DNA of 64,000 nt. Origin: Epilithonimonas bovis DSM 19482. GTDB lineage: Bacteria > Bacteroidota > Bacteroidia > Flavobacteriales > Weeksellaceae. Positions 35,384-44,319 of this stretch are shown one piece after another. The notes below the pieces were generated by a model. It was not told the origin of the DNA. It worked only from the letters and a program-made list of their open reading frames with translations, and did not search any database. The stretch is from contig NZ_FTPU01000001.1 of assembly GCF_900108115.1 (NCBI RefSeq), positions 115,599 to 179,598 of the forward strand, in the 5' to 3' direction. Every line of letters starts with the position of its first letter. The first letter of the stretch is position 1. Position numbers and translations under genes: made by a program.

Positions 35384-35968
35384 ATGGGCGACATTCTACC
35401 TTATATCATCAGTGCATGCATCGGTATTGGATTGGCTGCCGCATCCGGATTCCGTGTATTTTTGCCCTTCTTTTTTGTGAGCCTTGCATCTTATCTGGGT
35501 TGGATCCCTGTCTCTGATAATTTTGAATGGTTATCAGGCTTGCCGGCCCTTATTACGACAGGTGTTGCCACCGTAATAGAAATCCTTGCTTATTACATCC
35601 CATTTGTGGATAATATTCTGGACACCATAGCGGTACCTTTGGCTACCATTGCCGGATCTGTACTTTTCGCCAGCCAGTTTATAGAGCTAGGGACATTCTC
35701 ACAATGGTCATTAGCACTCATCGCCGGTGGCGGGACTGCTGCAACTATTGCGTCCGGCTTTGCTGGCACCAGGGCCGCATCATCGGCAACAACAGCAGGC
35801 ATCGGAAATAACGTTGTAGCCACCACAGAAACCGCCGGGGCTGGGGTTATGTCTGCTCTGTCTCTTTTCTTGCCTGTGATTGCATTTCTATTAGCAATCG
35901 TTCTTCTAATTGCTGTTATTATTTTTGGAAGGAAAATCTGGCGAAAAATGACGGCAAAAAGAGTATAA
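35384..35968 (+). CDS. DUF4126 family membrane protein
   Basis: 194 residues with several hydrophobic segments. The start LPYIISACIGIGLAAASGFRVFLPFF and the stretches FLSGLPALITTGVATVIEILAYYIPFVDNILDTIAVPLATIAGSV and ASGFAGTRAASSATTAGIGN are typical of DUF4126. Function unknown. It follows rnpA by 23 bases and ends just before a hairpin shared with psd. Confidence 0.88.
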   Translation: MGDILPYIISACIGIGLAAASGFRVFLPFFFVSLASYLGWIPVSDNFEWLSGLPALITTGVATVIEILAYYIPFVDNILDTIAVPLATIAGSVLFASQFIELGTFSQWSLALIAGGGTAATIASGFAGTRAASSATTAGIGNNVVATTETAGAGVMSALSLFLPVIAFLLAIVLLIAVIIFGRKIWRKMTAKRV

Positions 35969-35987
35969 AACTAAAATTTTATAAAAA

Positions 35988-36010
35988 AAGAGAACCATCG
36001 TAGTTCTCTT
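35988..36010. terminator. hairpin terminator between DUF4126 and psd
   Basis: Stem AAGAGAAC / GTTCTCTT with a seven-base loop between convergent genes; an A-run lies on the left side, which would be a T-run for the psd transcript. Confidence 0.7.
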
Positions 36011-36019
36011 AATTCATTA

Positions 36020-36673
36020 TTAGTCTTTTAGTCTTGCAATAACATCAAGACCACCTTTGGTCTTATCTCCTATCTTGCAAAGGATCTCTGTATCCAGCGG
36101 CAGAAAAACATCCATCCTGGAACCAAACTTAATAAATCCAAACTCATGTCCAGCTTTGGCCTTATCCTCAATATTACAGTAGAAAACAATACGTCTGGCG
36201 ACATAACCGGCAATCTGGCGAAATACAACCTGATGATTGGTTAAACTCTTTACTGCAACAGTTGTTCTCTCGTTTTCGGTGGAGGATTTCTCGTGCCACG
36301 CTACAAGATATTTCCCTGGATGGTATTTTTTATAGATGACATCACCACTTACCGGGTAACGGCAGATATGCACATTGAGCGGTGACATAAAAATGGAAAT
36401 CTGAATGCATTTTCCCTTAATAAACTCATCTTCCACAACTTCTTTTATCATAACCACTTTCCCGTCTACGGGCGCGATAACATTCTCTGTATGATCCAGA
36501 ATAGCTCTTTTGGGAACCCTGAAAAACCAGAAGATCAATCCCAGCATTACCAGCAAAGGCAAAAGGATGATGAGTGACCAAATTTTTAAATAATAAATTG
36601 AAATCGCAGCTATAAATGCCACAAACAGGATGGCAACCACCAATGTCCCTTTCGATTCTTTATGAAGTTTCAT
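36020..36673 (-). CDS. psd: phosphatidylserine decarboxylase proenzyme Psd
   Basis: 217 residues, the short form of the family. Psd decarboxylates phosphatidylserine to phosphatidylethanolamine at the membrane using a pyruvoyl group. Two hydrophobic segments lie at the N-terminus. Key stretches are VIAPVDGKVV, IFMSPLNVHICRYPVSG with the conserved histidine, and FGFIKFGSRMDV, in which the self-cleavage occurs between G and S. cdsA lies ten bases upstream on the same strand, forming a phospholipid pair. Confidence 0.95.
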   Translation of the reverse strand: MKLHKESKGTLVVAILFVAFIAAISIYYLKIWSLIILLPLLVMLGLIFWFFRVPKRAILDHTENVIAPVDGKVVMIKEVVEDEFIKGKCIQISIFMSPLNVHICRYPVSGDVIYKKYHPGKYLVAWHEKSSTENERTTVAVKSLTNHQVVFRQIAGYVARRIVFYCNIEDKAKAGHEFGFIKFGSRMDVFLPLDTEILCKIGDKTKGGLDVIARLKD

Positions 36674-36683
36674 AATATGCTGT

Positions 36684-37559
36684 CTAAAATAATTTTTCTA
36701 AAATAAAATAAAGGTAAATAACTGGCGCACAGATAATAAAACTATCCAGCCTGTCTAATACACCACCATGTCCGGGGATAATATTCCCGCTGTCCTTTAC
36801 TGCAAAACTACGCTTTAACTGACTTTCCACCAAATCGCCCAAAGGCGCAAATATAGAGATCAGAAGACCTACAATCATCCAGTTGCCGCGGAGTTCAGGG
36901 AAATATTTCTCAACAAAAAATCCCAGCAACAATGTTAAAACAACACCGCCAGCAAAACCTTCCCATGTTTTTTTAGGAGAAATCTTGGGAGCCATCTTGT
37001 GTTTTCCAAAAAATTTACCGGTAAGATAGGCAAAGGTATCGCTACTCCATATCAAAACAAAAAGCATAAAAACTTCTAAGGTAAAGGGTTTATCCGGATT
37101 CAGAGTACTGAATTTTGGCAAGCCCAAAGCAAAACCAAAAGGCAAGGCAAGATAAACTACAGTGAAAATCAGCTTTCCGTTTTCAAAATAGAGTTCCCTA
37201 GGATATTTAAAAAGAGTAACGACAGCAATAGGAATAAGGGCTAATGCCATCATTTCGCTAAAATTAATATCTAAAAAAAAGCCATGGTAAAAAAACCGCT
37301 TACTGAATCTATAATAAACAATTGCAGCTATGGGAAAAACCAGCCATTTGTAGAAGCTGTTGTCAAACTTCATTACACGGATGCACTCGTAGAGCCCAAC
37401 GGCAAGCAAAAAAGTTATCAATCCGTAAAACAGGTACTGCTGTTTAACTTCCGGCAGGAAACTGCTGAAGATTTTTTCGCCTAATGGCGTTGTACATAGT
37501 GTAATAATCAGGACATAAACGAGTCCCGACAAAGAACGCTGAATGAAATTTTTATCCAA
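36684..37559 (-). CDS. cdsA: phosphatidate cytidylyltransferase CdsA
   Basis: 291 residues from a TTG start (TTG at 37559, MDKNFIQRSLSGLVYV). CdsA makes CDP-diacylglycerol from phosphatidate and CTP. It has about eight membrane segments and the C-terminal signature SPKKTWEGFAGG ... GDLVESQLKRSFAVKDSGNIIPGHGGVLDRLDS. The gene lies between the LUD gene (nine bases upstream) and psd. No in-frame ATG precedes the conserved part, supporting TTG initiation. Confidence 0.95.
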   Translation of the reverse strand: MDKNFIQRSLSGLVYVLIITLCTTPLGEKIFSSFLPEVKQQYLFYGLITFLLAVGLYECIRVMKFDNSFYKWLVFPIAAIVYYRFSKRFFYHGFFLDINFSEMMALALIPIAVVTLFKYPRELYFENGKLIFTVVYLALPFGFALGLPKFSTLNPDKPFTLEVFMLFVLIWSSDTFAYLTGKFFGKHKMAPKISPKKTWEGFAGGVVLTLLLGFFVEKYFPELRGNWMIVGLLISIFAPLGDLVESQLKRSFAVKDSGNIIPGHGGVLDRLDSFIICAPVIYLYFILEKLF

Positions 37560-37568
37560 AACCGAATT

Positions 37569-38147
37569 TTAATCTTCCAGCAAAAGTAAGAAAAGTTTGG
37601 TATTATCCTTATTTGGCGTATCCAATTTGGACTGGCTACCACTAATTGATGTCAGATTTTTAAGATTTCCGGCTCGTTTTACCTTCATCATAGCCTCATT
37701 AAGGTTGCTGGCAATCTGAGAAACATTGGCCATTATAATAATTTTGGAAGGCAGCCGGGATGAGTGATAGTGCAAAATATTATTGTGAGAAAGCATAATC
37801 CTGCCATCAAAAGCGATAAGATACTCACACGTAATAAAAGCAGCATCGTTGTTTTCTGTCAATTGTTCAGAATATGGTGTTTTTATTACATCCAAGAAAT
37901 TCTTAAGATCCGGATCATAACAAAAGACGTCGCTTATATGTTCTATCTTGATAATCTGGTTAAGGGTCTGCAAAGCCTCAGACTCGTCGGCGCAATAATT
38001 AAAAAAACCGCCGGAATGCGTAAAAAGCTGCGCAAATTTATAATCAAGATCAGCATCCCGAAGTTGATCGGCCAGTTTTGTTACATCCGGCTGCTCTTCT
38101 TCTGGCTGATTCATTATTTTATTTACGATTCTTTTAAACAGACTCAA
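37569..38147 (-). CDS. LUD (LutC/YkgG) domain protein
   Basis: 192 residues from a TTG start (MSLFKRIVNKIMNQPEEEQ); an ATG at 38114 is the alternative. The LUD fold is suggested by FITCEYLIAFDGRIMLSHN, LPSKIIIMANVSQIASNLNEAM and the end TKLFLLLLED. LUD proteins include lactate utilisation subunits, but this single-domain form in Flavobacteriia is placed by ftsH and cdsA, away from lactate genes, and its role is unknown. Its own promoter box lies at 38174-38181. Confidence 0.8.
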   Translation of the reverse strand: MSLFKRIVNKIMNQPEEEQPDVTKLADQLRDADLDYKFAQLFTHSGGFFNYCADESEALQTLNQIIKIEHISDVFCYDPDLKNFLDVIKTPYSEQLTENNDAAFITCEYLIAFDGRIMLSHNNILHYHSSRLPSKIIIMANVSQIASNLNEAMMKVKRAGNLKNLTSISGSQSKLDTPNKDNTKLFLLLLED

Positions 38148-38173
38148 TTCCTGTGATTTTTAATTAATTATTA

Positions 38174-38181
38174 CAAATGTA
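38174..38181 (-). promoter_or_regulatory. -7 promoter box TACATTTG for the LUD-cdsA-psd genes
   Basis: Exact TAnnTTTG on the minus strand, 27 bases upstream of the TTG start and downstream of the ftsH terminator, so this group can be transcribed separately from ftsH. Confidence 0.55.
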
Positions 38182-38222
38182 AAGAATTATTATAATACTC
38201 TAAAAACCAAAACTTTATTTTA

Positions 38223-38256
38223 ATAAAAAAATCCTAAGTTATTTAGGATTTTTTTA
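38223..38256 (-). terminator. intrinsic terminator after ftsH
   Basis: Stem AATCCTAA / TTAGGATT with A-run and T-run on either side, so it can work in both directions; it separates ftsH from the LUD gene. Confidence 0.75.
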
Positions 38257-38280
38257 TTAATTATTTTGGCCTTTTACGGT

Positions 38281-40242
38281 TTAACTTTCTGGATTTAAGA
38301 CATTTCCCGCTTCTGCAGGATCATCTACACTGGAGACTGGTTGCTCGGTAAGTTCCGGGTCCCAGGCACGTTTTCCAAAGATTTCTTCCAGATCTTCGCG
38401 GAAGATTACTTCTTTCTCCAACAGTTTTTGGGCGAGAGCATCCAATTTATCTCTGTTTTCTGTCAGGATAGTTACTGCTCTGTGGTATTGATTCTCTACC
38501 AATTTTGAAATCTCTTCGTCAATCAACTTAGCTGTCTCCTCAGAATAGGGCTTACCAAAACTATATTCTGACTGGCCAGAGCTGTCATAGTAAGAGATAT
38601 TACCAACCTTATCATTAAGACCATAAATGGTTACCATGGCCTGCGCCTGTTTGGTAACACGCTCCAGATCAGAAAGTGCACCTGTGGAAATATTCCCAAA
38701 AGTCACTTGTTCTGCAGCTCGGCCACCTAATGTAGCGCAAATCTCATCCAACATCTGTTCTGTAGTTGTTAACTGTCTCTCCTCCGGGAGATACCATGCA
38801 GCACCCAAAGAACGCCCACGAGGGACAATGGTTACCTTAAGAAGTGGCGCAGCATGTTCTACAAGCCAGGAGATCGTAGCATGACCAGCTTCGTGAAAAG
38901 CGACACGTCTCTTCTCCGAAGGTTTTATGGCTTTATTTTTTTTCTCAAGACCACCGATGATCCTGTCTACTGCATCCAGAAAATCCTGCTTGTTGACAGC
39001 TTCATGGGCATTTCTGGCTGCAATCAGGGCTGCCTCGTTACACACATTGGCAATATCTGCCCCACTGAATCCCGGCGTTTGCTTAGCCAAAAATTCCCGG
39101 TCTATAGTATCGTCCAGTTTTATTTTTTTCAAATGGACATCAAAAATCTGTTTTCTCTCATGCAGTTCCGGAAGATCTACATAGATAGATCTGTCAAAAC
39201 GGCCGGCTCTCATTAATGCTTTATCAAGGATATCAGCACGGTTGGTTGCGGCCATTACGATAACATTAGTATCTGTCCCAAAACCGTCCATCTCTGTCAG
39301 CAACTGGTTAAGTGTATTTTCGCGCTCATCATTACCACCTGTGAAGTTTCCTTTTCCTCTGGCTCTACCTATGGCATCAATCTCATCTATAAAAATAATT
39401 GCAGGTGATTTTGCCTTTGCCTGAGCAAAAAGATCTCTAACTCTGGATGCTCCAACACCCACAAACATCTCCACAAAATCAGAACCAGACAGTGAGAAGA
39501 ACGGGACTTTTGCTTCACCTGCCACAGCTTTTGCAAGCAATGTTTTACCTGTTCCCGGAGGACCCACTAGAAGAACACCTTTTGGAATCTTGCCACCTAA
39601 TTTGGTATATTTTTCAGAGTTCTTAAGGAAATCTACGACTTCCTGAACTTCTTCTTTTGCACCTTCTAATCCGGCAACATCTTTAAAAGTAACCTGGATC
39701 TTATCCTTCTCATCAAACAATTTTGCTCTTGATTTTCCTATGCTGAAAATCTGACCGCCAGGACCGCCTGCGCCACCGCCCATTTTTCTGAAAAGGACAA
39801 AATAGAATAACGCCATAATCCCAATCCAGAATAATGCTGTAAAAAGAAGATCTGAGAAAAAGCCCTGACTTTTCCCGAATTCCATTCTTGCCTGTTTCGG
39901 AAGCTTGGAATTGATCTGATCAAATTTTTCCTGGAAATACCTAAGGTCACCATAAGTCAGCACAAAATCCGGGCTGGGCTTAATGTTAATCATAGATAAC
40001 GGATCGTTACTTTTTTCTTTACTGCCCAATTGGGCTTTGGCTTCTTTGGTAAGGTAAACATCCGCTTTGAAGTTGTCTCTGTAGACCATTACTTCGCTTA
40101 CTTTACCTTGCTGTACCAGGCCGTAAAACTCTTTTTCATCTATATTTTTTACCATAGAATCTCCCAGCAGACCCGGAAGAAATATGAGTAAAACAACTCC
40201 CAATAAAACAGGGATAAACCAATTGAATCCTTTATTATTCAT
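38281..40242 (-). CDS. ftsH: ATP-dependent zinc metalloprotease FtsH
   Basis: 653 residues. FtsH is a membrane-bound hexamer that degrades membrane and regulatory proteins. Two membrane segments (about 7-26 and 130-152) surround the periplasmic part. The AAA module has GPPGTGKT at 227-234, [10 protein letters not shown] and the SRH region [22 protein letters not shown]; the zinc motif HEAGH is at 450-454. The aspartate third ligand is in [14 protein letters not shown]. Length is normal. rsfS lies 41 bases upstream on the same strand. Confidence 0.97.
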   Translation of the reverse strand: MNNKGFNWFIPVLLGVVLLIFLPGLLGDSMVKNIDEKEFYGLVQQGKVSEVMVYRDNFKADVYLTKEAKAQLGSKEKSNDPLSMINIKPSPDFVLTYGDLRYFQEKFDQINSKLPKQARMEFGKSQGFFSDLLFTALFWIGIMALFYFVLFRKMGGGAGGPGGQIFSIGKSRAKLFDEKDKIQVTFKDVAGLEGAKEEVQEVVDFLKNSEKYTKLGGKIPKGVLLVGPPGTGKTLLAKAVAGEAKVPFFSLSGSDFVEMFVGVGASRVRDLFAQAKAKSPAIIFIDEIDAIGRARGKGNFTGGNDERENTLNQLLTEMDGFGTDTNVIVMAATNRADILDKALMRAGRFDRSIYVDLPELHERKQIFDVHLKKIKLDDTIDREFLAKQTPGFSGADIANVCNEAALIAARNAHEAVNKQDFLDAVDRIIGGLEKKNKAIKPSEKRRVAFHEAGHATISWLVEHAAPLLKVTIVPRGRSLGAAWYLPEERQLTTTEQMLDEICATLGGRAAEQVTFGNISTGALSDLERVTKQAQAMVTIYGLNDKVGNISYYDSSGQSEYSFGKPYSEETAKLIDEEISKLVENQYHRAVTILTENRDKLDALAQKLLEKEVIFREDLEEIFGKRAWDPELTEQPVSSVDDPAEAGNVLNPES

Positions 40243-40283
40243 TCTTACATTTTAAAATAATTATGATGCAGAATACGCATCTT

Positions 40284-40646
40284 TTAGCTTTCTACTGTTG
40301 TGATTTTGGCGTCGCCCCAGAGTTCCTCTATATCATAATAGTCACGGATCTGTTTCTGGAAAACGTGCACAACCACTGAGACATAATCTACCAAAACCCA
40401 CATGGCGTTTTCGGTACCTTCTACGTGCCAAGGTCTCTCTTTGAGATCATTTCTCACTTTTTTCTCAATATTCCCGGCGATGGCAGAAACCTGCGTATTG
40501 GAGTTTCCGCTGCAGATAATAAATGTTTCTGCAACCGAGTTCTCTATGCCTGAAAGATCAAAAATCTGGATGTCTTCTCCTTTTGTATCTTGAATCGATT
40601 CTACGATTTTGTCGATTAATAATTGTTTTTCTGTACTTTTACTCAT
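40284..40646 (-). CDS. rsfS: ribosome silencing factor RsfS
   Basis: 120 residues. RsfS binds L14 (uL14) of the large ribosomal subunit and blocks joining of subunits under starvation. The core reads IQIFDLSGIENSVAETFIICSGNSNTQVSAIAGNI and VLVDYVSVVVHVFQKQIRDYYDIEELWGDA, the conserved C-terminal segment. It precedes ftsH. A -7 box for it lies at 40667-40674 on the minus strand. Confidence 0.95.
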   Translation of the reverse strand: MSKSTEKQLLIDKIVESIQDTKGEDIQIFDLSGIENSVAETFIICSGNSNTQVSAIAGNIEKKVRNDLKERPWHVEGTENAMWVLVDYVSVVVHVFQKQIRDYYDIEELWGDAKITTVES

Positions 40647-40666
40647 TCAAAAAAATTGTGTAATTG

Positions 40667-40698
40667 CAAATTTATTGATTTTTATCTATTTATCTTTG
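40667..40698. promoter_or_regulatory. divergent promoters of rsfS (minus) and birA (plus)
   Basis: TAAATTTG on the minus strand at 40674-40667 and TATCTTTG on the plus strand at 40691-40698, both matching TAnnTTTG, 16 bases apart. Polymerases at the two sites would overlap. -33 elements at the proper distance are not obvious. Confidence 0.5.
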
Positions 40699-40732
40699 TT
40701 TAGTGCCTCATAATCTCATAAAGTTTTCATAA

Positions 40733-41443
40733 ATGAACCGTTTACTCTATCTCGAAAATTGTGTTTCCACTCAAGACGAAATCATAAACCTCATTAATGA
40801 AGACGAAACAACCGCCGTTTTTACCTTTAATCAAACCAAAGGCCGCGGCCAATATGGAAATGAATGGCGCATGTTGACTCATCAAAACCTAGCCTATTCT
40901 GTTGCTGTTAAAACTAGTAATTTCAATATTTCACATACGTCTCTCAATTATTATACCGCGGTAATTATTAGGGATTTTCTTGCCAATATGGCCCATGCAG
41001 ACGTTAAAATTAAATGGCCTAATGATATTATCATCAATGGGAAAAAGGTCTGTGGTTTTATCATCGAAAAGCAAAAAGTTAAAGATACAGACTATCTCAT
41101 CATAGGTATTGGGATCAATATTTTGCAGACAGATTTTTCTCAATTACCTAAGGCTGGCTCGGTTTTTTCCACCACGGGTAAAAGTTATGATCTGGTGGAG
41201 TTTACAGAAAAATTCCACAATTATCTGAGTACCGAAATTTCTAAAACACCATCAGAAGATATTATCCTGACGCGTTACAACAGTTTACTATTCAGAAAAG
41301 ACGAGATTGCTGTTTTTTCAAAAGACAATATCAGACAAAATGGCATTATTTTAAATGCAGATGCCGAAGGTTTCTTATGGATTGATCTTGAAAAGGATGG
41401 TGTGAAAAAATTCTTCCACAAAGAAATAGAAATGCTGTACTAA
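40733..41443 (+). CDS. birA: biotin--[acetyl-CoA-carboxylase] ligase BirA (no DNA-binding domain)
   Basis: 236 residues. It forms biotinyl-AMP and attaches biotin to carboxyl carrier proteins. FNQTKGRGQYGNEW is the biotin/ATP loop and IKWPNDIIINGKKVCGFIIE the catalytic core; IGIGINI follows. The protein begins directly with the catalytic domain and has no N-terminal helix-turn-helix, so it is a group I ligase that cannot repress biotin genes. A repeat-like hairpin follows the stop. Confidence 0.95.
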   Translation: MNRLLYLENCVSTQDEIINLINEDETTAVFTFNQTKGRGQYGNEWRMLTHQNLAYSVAVKTSNFNISHTSLNYYTAVIIRDFLANMAHADVKIKWPNDIIINGKKVCGFIIEKQKVKDTDYLIIGIGINILQTDFSQLPKAGSVFSTTGKSYDLVEFTEKFHNYLSTEISKTPSEDIILTRYNSLLFRKDEIAVFSKDNIRQNGIILNADAEGFLWIDLEKDGVKKFFHKEIEMLY

Positions 41444-41459
41444 TCAACAGCGAATTGCA

Positions 41460-41532
41460 TGCAGCCCGGCCTGAGTGGAGCTCTTTTTCTTTTTTAGCAA
41501 AAAAAGAAAAAAGCGGGAACGGAGGACGGAAT
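41460..41532. repeat. hairpin repeat element after birA
   Basis: GCAGCCCGGCCTGAGTGGAG leads into a hairpin of 12 bp (TTTTTCTTTTTT, loop AGC, AAAAAAGAAAAA, about 41484-41511), followed by AAGCGGGAACGGAGGACGGA. The strict layout of GC-rich ends around an A/T stem resembles dispersed intergenic repeats of Chryseobacterium-type genomes; the copy number cannot be seen here. It may also stop birA transcription. Confidence 0.5.
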
Positions 41533-41617
41533 TGCTGCCATAAAAATTGAAAATGATAATTCTATGGATTCAAAATCATCCCAAAGCCATATCAATCTTA
41601 GAAAAAAAAGTAATAAA

Positions 41618-42712
41618 TTACTCGTTGGCGCGCTTGATATAGAGGTATGCAGCAACCGGCGCAAAAACGATGTTTGGCAGCCACATAGCCAATAATGGCG
41701 GCAATGTTTTGTTCTCGGACACGACATTAAGAACCTGAAAAGAAAAAACAAACAGAAAGGCCAGTGCAATACCCAACGCCAAGTTCAGCCCAAGCCCGCC
41801 GCGCTTTTTCTGAGAAGAGAGCGATAAACCCAAAAATGTAAGGATAATGATGGAAACAGGCATAGATGTCCTTTGGTACAGCTCGTTATAAAAAGAAGTA
41901 ACATTGCTGTTGCCTTTCATTTTTTCCCGTTTTATCATTTCAATCAGTTCCGGAGTTGTTTTGTTCTGCGCAACCAAAACATCCGGAAAGAGCTCCGATG
42001 GCGGCATCTTAAAATCCTGTATTTTAGACGCTCCATTTGCCAGCAGCTCAGTATCATCTTTTCTCAGAGTTCTCTCGAAGAAATTATTTACTATAAAGTG
42101 CTTTTTCTTCGGCTCCCACTGGATATCCATAGCTGTGATCTGATAGATCAGTTTTTTGTTTTTATCAAACCTCTGATACATATACCCTGAGCCGCGGTTT
42201 TCTTTTTTGTTGTAACTGTTAACAAAGATATATTCGCTGGGGTTGAGATTAGAAGCAATCGTCATATTACCGAGCAATTTCTCTTTGTTAATAGAATTGT
42301 AGGTGTACGGCTCCAGAATATTCTTTTTTATATTGGACCAAGGCAACAAGAAATGGTTAAGCGCCAATGTACACACCGCAATCAGCAAAGATGTAATAAG
42401 ATAAGGCCTCGCAAACCGGTGAAAACTGGCACCACTGCTGATAACAGCAACAATCTCGGTATTGTTGGCCATCCTGGACGTGAAGAAAATAACGGTTATA
42501 AAAACCAGAATCGACATAAAGGTCAGAATCAAATTCAAAATCCAGAACGGATAAAAATTCAGCAAAAAATAACCTACGGTAAAACCGTTGCTTTCTATCC
42601 TGGGTGTTTTGGACTGCACATCCACCACCAGAACAATAATAGACAACAACGCCAACATAAAAATGAGGGTTCCCAAATATTTTTTGATCACGTAGAGGTC
42701 TATGATTTTCAT
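41618..42712 (-). CDS. LptF/LptG family permease
   Basis: 364 residues. Six membrane segments in two groups of three (first 110 residues and last 80) enclose a periplasmic domain, the design of LptF/LptG, which move lipopolysaccharide from the inner membrane to the Lpt bridge with the ATPase LptB. Matching stretches are MKIIDLYVIKKYLGTLIFML at the start and ELYQRTSMPVSIIILTFLGLSLSSQKKRGGLGLNLALGIALAF near the end. Which of the two subunits it is cannot be decided; no second permease or lptB adjoins. tgt lies 41 bases upstream on the same strand. Confidence 0.9.
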   Translation of the reverse strand: MKIIDLYVIKKYLGTLIFMLALLSIIVLVVDVQSKTPRIESNGFTVGYFLLNFYPFWILNLILTFMSILVFITVIFFTSRMANNTEIVAVISSGASFHRFARPYLITSLLIAVCTLALNHFLLPWSNIKKNILEPYTYNSINKEKLLGNMTIASNLNPSEYIFVNSYNKKENRGSGYMYQRFDKNKKLIYQITAMDIQWEPKKKHFIVNNFFERTLRKDDTELLANGASKIQDFKMPPSELFPDVLVAQNKTTPELIEMIKREKMKGNSNVTSFYNELYQRTSMPVSIIILTFLGLSLSSQKKRGGLGLNLALGIALAFLFVFSFQVLNVVSENKTLPPLLAMWLPNIVFAPVAAYLYIKRANE

Positions 42713-42753
42713 CGTTCGCTAATTGCTGATTGAAATTAATTGATAAATTCTGA

Positions 42754-43884
42754 TTACAGTCTTTTCTTTAATTGAGGTACAACCTGATCTTTCCACTGAT
42801 AAAAATCACCGGCAATAATATGCTCTCTCGCCACTTTTACCAGATCCAGATAAAATGCGAGGTTATGAATAGATGCAATCTGCTTCGCCAGGTATTCTTT
42901 AGCTACAAAAAGATGTCTCACATACGCTTTGCTGTATTCCTGATCTACGAAACTGGTCCCAAACTCATCCAACGGCGAAAAATCGGATTTCCATTTTTCG
43001 TTTTTCATATTCATGATGCCCTGCCATGTGAACAGCATCGCGTTTCTTGCGTTTCTGGTCGGCATTACGCAATCCATCATATCAACCCCAAGACCGATAC
43101 TTTCCAGGATATTCCACGGTGTGCCAACGCCCATCAGGTATCTGGGTTTCTCTTTTGGGAGAATATCGGTTACTTCATTGGTAATCCTGTACATTTCCTC
43201 TTCCGGTTCTCCTACGGAAAGGCCGCCAATAGCATTGCCCTCTGCGCCGGCTTCGGAAATTACCTCAGCGGAAATTTTTCTCAGATCAGAAAAACAAGAA
43301 CCTTGTACAATTGGGAACAACCTCTGTTTGTGTCCGTATAATTCTTTGTTTTCCTCTGTCCAACTGATACATCTTTTCAGCCAGCGGTGCGTAAGTTCCA
43401 TGGACGTTTTTACAGCATTGTAATCGCTGGGATAAGCAATACATTCATCAAAAGCCATAAAAATATCGGCACCAATCTGTCTTTGGATCTGCATAGAAAC
43501 TTCTGGTGACATAAAACGAAGGCTGCCATCAATGTGTGATTTGAATTTCACACCCTCTTCGGTTATTTTTCTGCTTTTTGCCAAAGAAAAAACCTGATAA
43601 CCACCGGAATCGGTAAGGATTGGTCTGTCCCAGTTCATAAACTGGTGAAGGCCGCCTGCCTGCTGCATAATATCCATGGTTGGGCGCAACATAAGATGGT
43701 ATGTATTCCCCAAGATAATCTGGGCCTTGATATCATCTCTCAGCTCGCGCTGATGCACGGTTTTTACGGACGCCACCGTACCAACCGGCATAAAGATTGG
43801 GGTTTGTATCTGTCCGTGGTCTGTCGTTATAACGCCGGCTCTTGCTTTAGACTCCGTCGTTTTTTCGATTTGAAAAAAATTCAT
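42754..43884 (-). CDS. tgt: queuine/preQ1 tRNA-guanine transglycosylase Tgt, lacking the zinc cysteines
   Basis: 376 residues. Tgt exchanges guanine 34 for preQ1 in tRNAs with GUN anticodons. Catalytic stretches are LGNTYHLMLRP, LTDSGGYQVFSLAKSRKI (first aspartate), IFMAFDECI, GGLSVGEPEEEM and GVDMMDCVMPTRNARN (nucleophile aspartate). The C-terminal part reads SFVDQEYSKAYVRHLF and SIHNLAFYL: the histidine of the zinc site is kept, but the CxCxxC cysteines found in the E. coli enzyme are replaced. The fold is otherwise complete, so the enzyme may work without structural zinc. Confidence 0.95.
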   Translation of the reverse strand: MNFFQIEKTTESKARAGVITTDHGQIQTPIFMPVGTVASVKTVHQRELRDDIKAQIILGNTYHLMLRPTMDIMQQAGGLHQFMNWDRPILTDSGGYQVFSLAKSRKITEEGVKFKSHIDGSLRFMSPEVSMQIQRQIGADIFMAFDECIAYPSDYNAVKTSMELTHRWLKRCISWTEENKELYGHKQRLFPIVQGSCFSDLRKISAEVISEAGAEGNAIGGLSVGEPEEEMYRITNEVTDILPKEKPRYLMGVGTPWNILESIGLGVDMMDCVMPTRNARNAMLFTWQGIMNMKNEKWKSDFSPLDEFGTSFVDQEYSKAYVRHLFVAKEYLAKQIASIHNLAFYLDLVKVAREHIIAGDFYQWKDQVVPQLKKRL

Positions 43885-43940
43885 GTTCTCTTTTAATTTG
43901 TGTCCAGGCTATTTAACCCTGGATGCTCTAACTATTATAT

Positions 43941-44318
43941 CTACTGCCGAACCTGTGACGGAAGATTGCCGGATTCCTTCAGTTTTTTATTAATATAAGC
44001 TTCTGCGCCTGGATCTTTGGCCTTGATAATATCCTCTGCCTGATCAAAAATATCCTGCATGGTATCAGGCTTGGTCATATAGTATTGATAACTTTCTGTA
44101 AATAGCTCCGCTTTGATATTATACTTCTTGAGGATATAACGTGTGGCATTTTCTGAATTGATATTCCCACCAATAGCAAAAGTCTGCTCGTTGATCGCAA
44201 AATCAGCAATAAGCTCGGCCATCTTATCTTCGTCCAGGATATGGGCAGGCTTCTGCAATGCTTCTCCGCAGGAAAAAACACTTAATAAAACCATTACTGT
44301 CCATATCAAATTCTTCAT
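43941..44318 (-). CDS. DUF4296 lipoprotein
   Basis: 125 residues from the ATG at 44318 (MKNLIWTVMVLLSVFSCGEAL). The lipobox SVFSC marks a lipoprotein. The body (HILDEDKMAELIADFAINEQTF ... YILKKYNIKAELFTESYQYYMTKPD) is the DUF4296 pattern of Bacteroidota; function unknown. It starts one base after the stop of the glycosyltransferase gene, so the two are surely co-transcribed. Confidence 0.88.
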   Translation of the reverse strand: MKNLIWTVMVLLSVFSCGEALQKPAHILDEDKMAELIADFAINEQTFAIGGNINSENATRYILKKYNIKAELFTESYQYYMTKPDTMQDIFDQAEDIIKAKDPGAEAYINKKLKESGNLPSQVRQ

Positions 44319-44319
44319 C

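Noticed and set aside
41494..41769. Minus-strand open frame after birA
   Set aside because: It overlaps the end of the LptF/G gene and the hairpin element, with a composition unlike a real protein.
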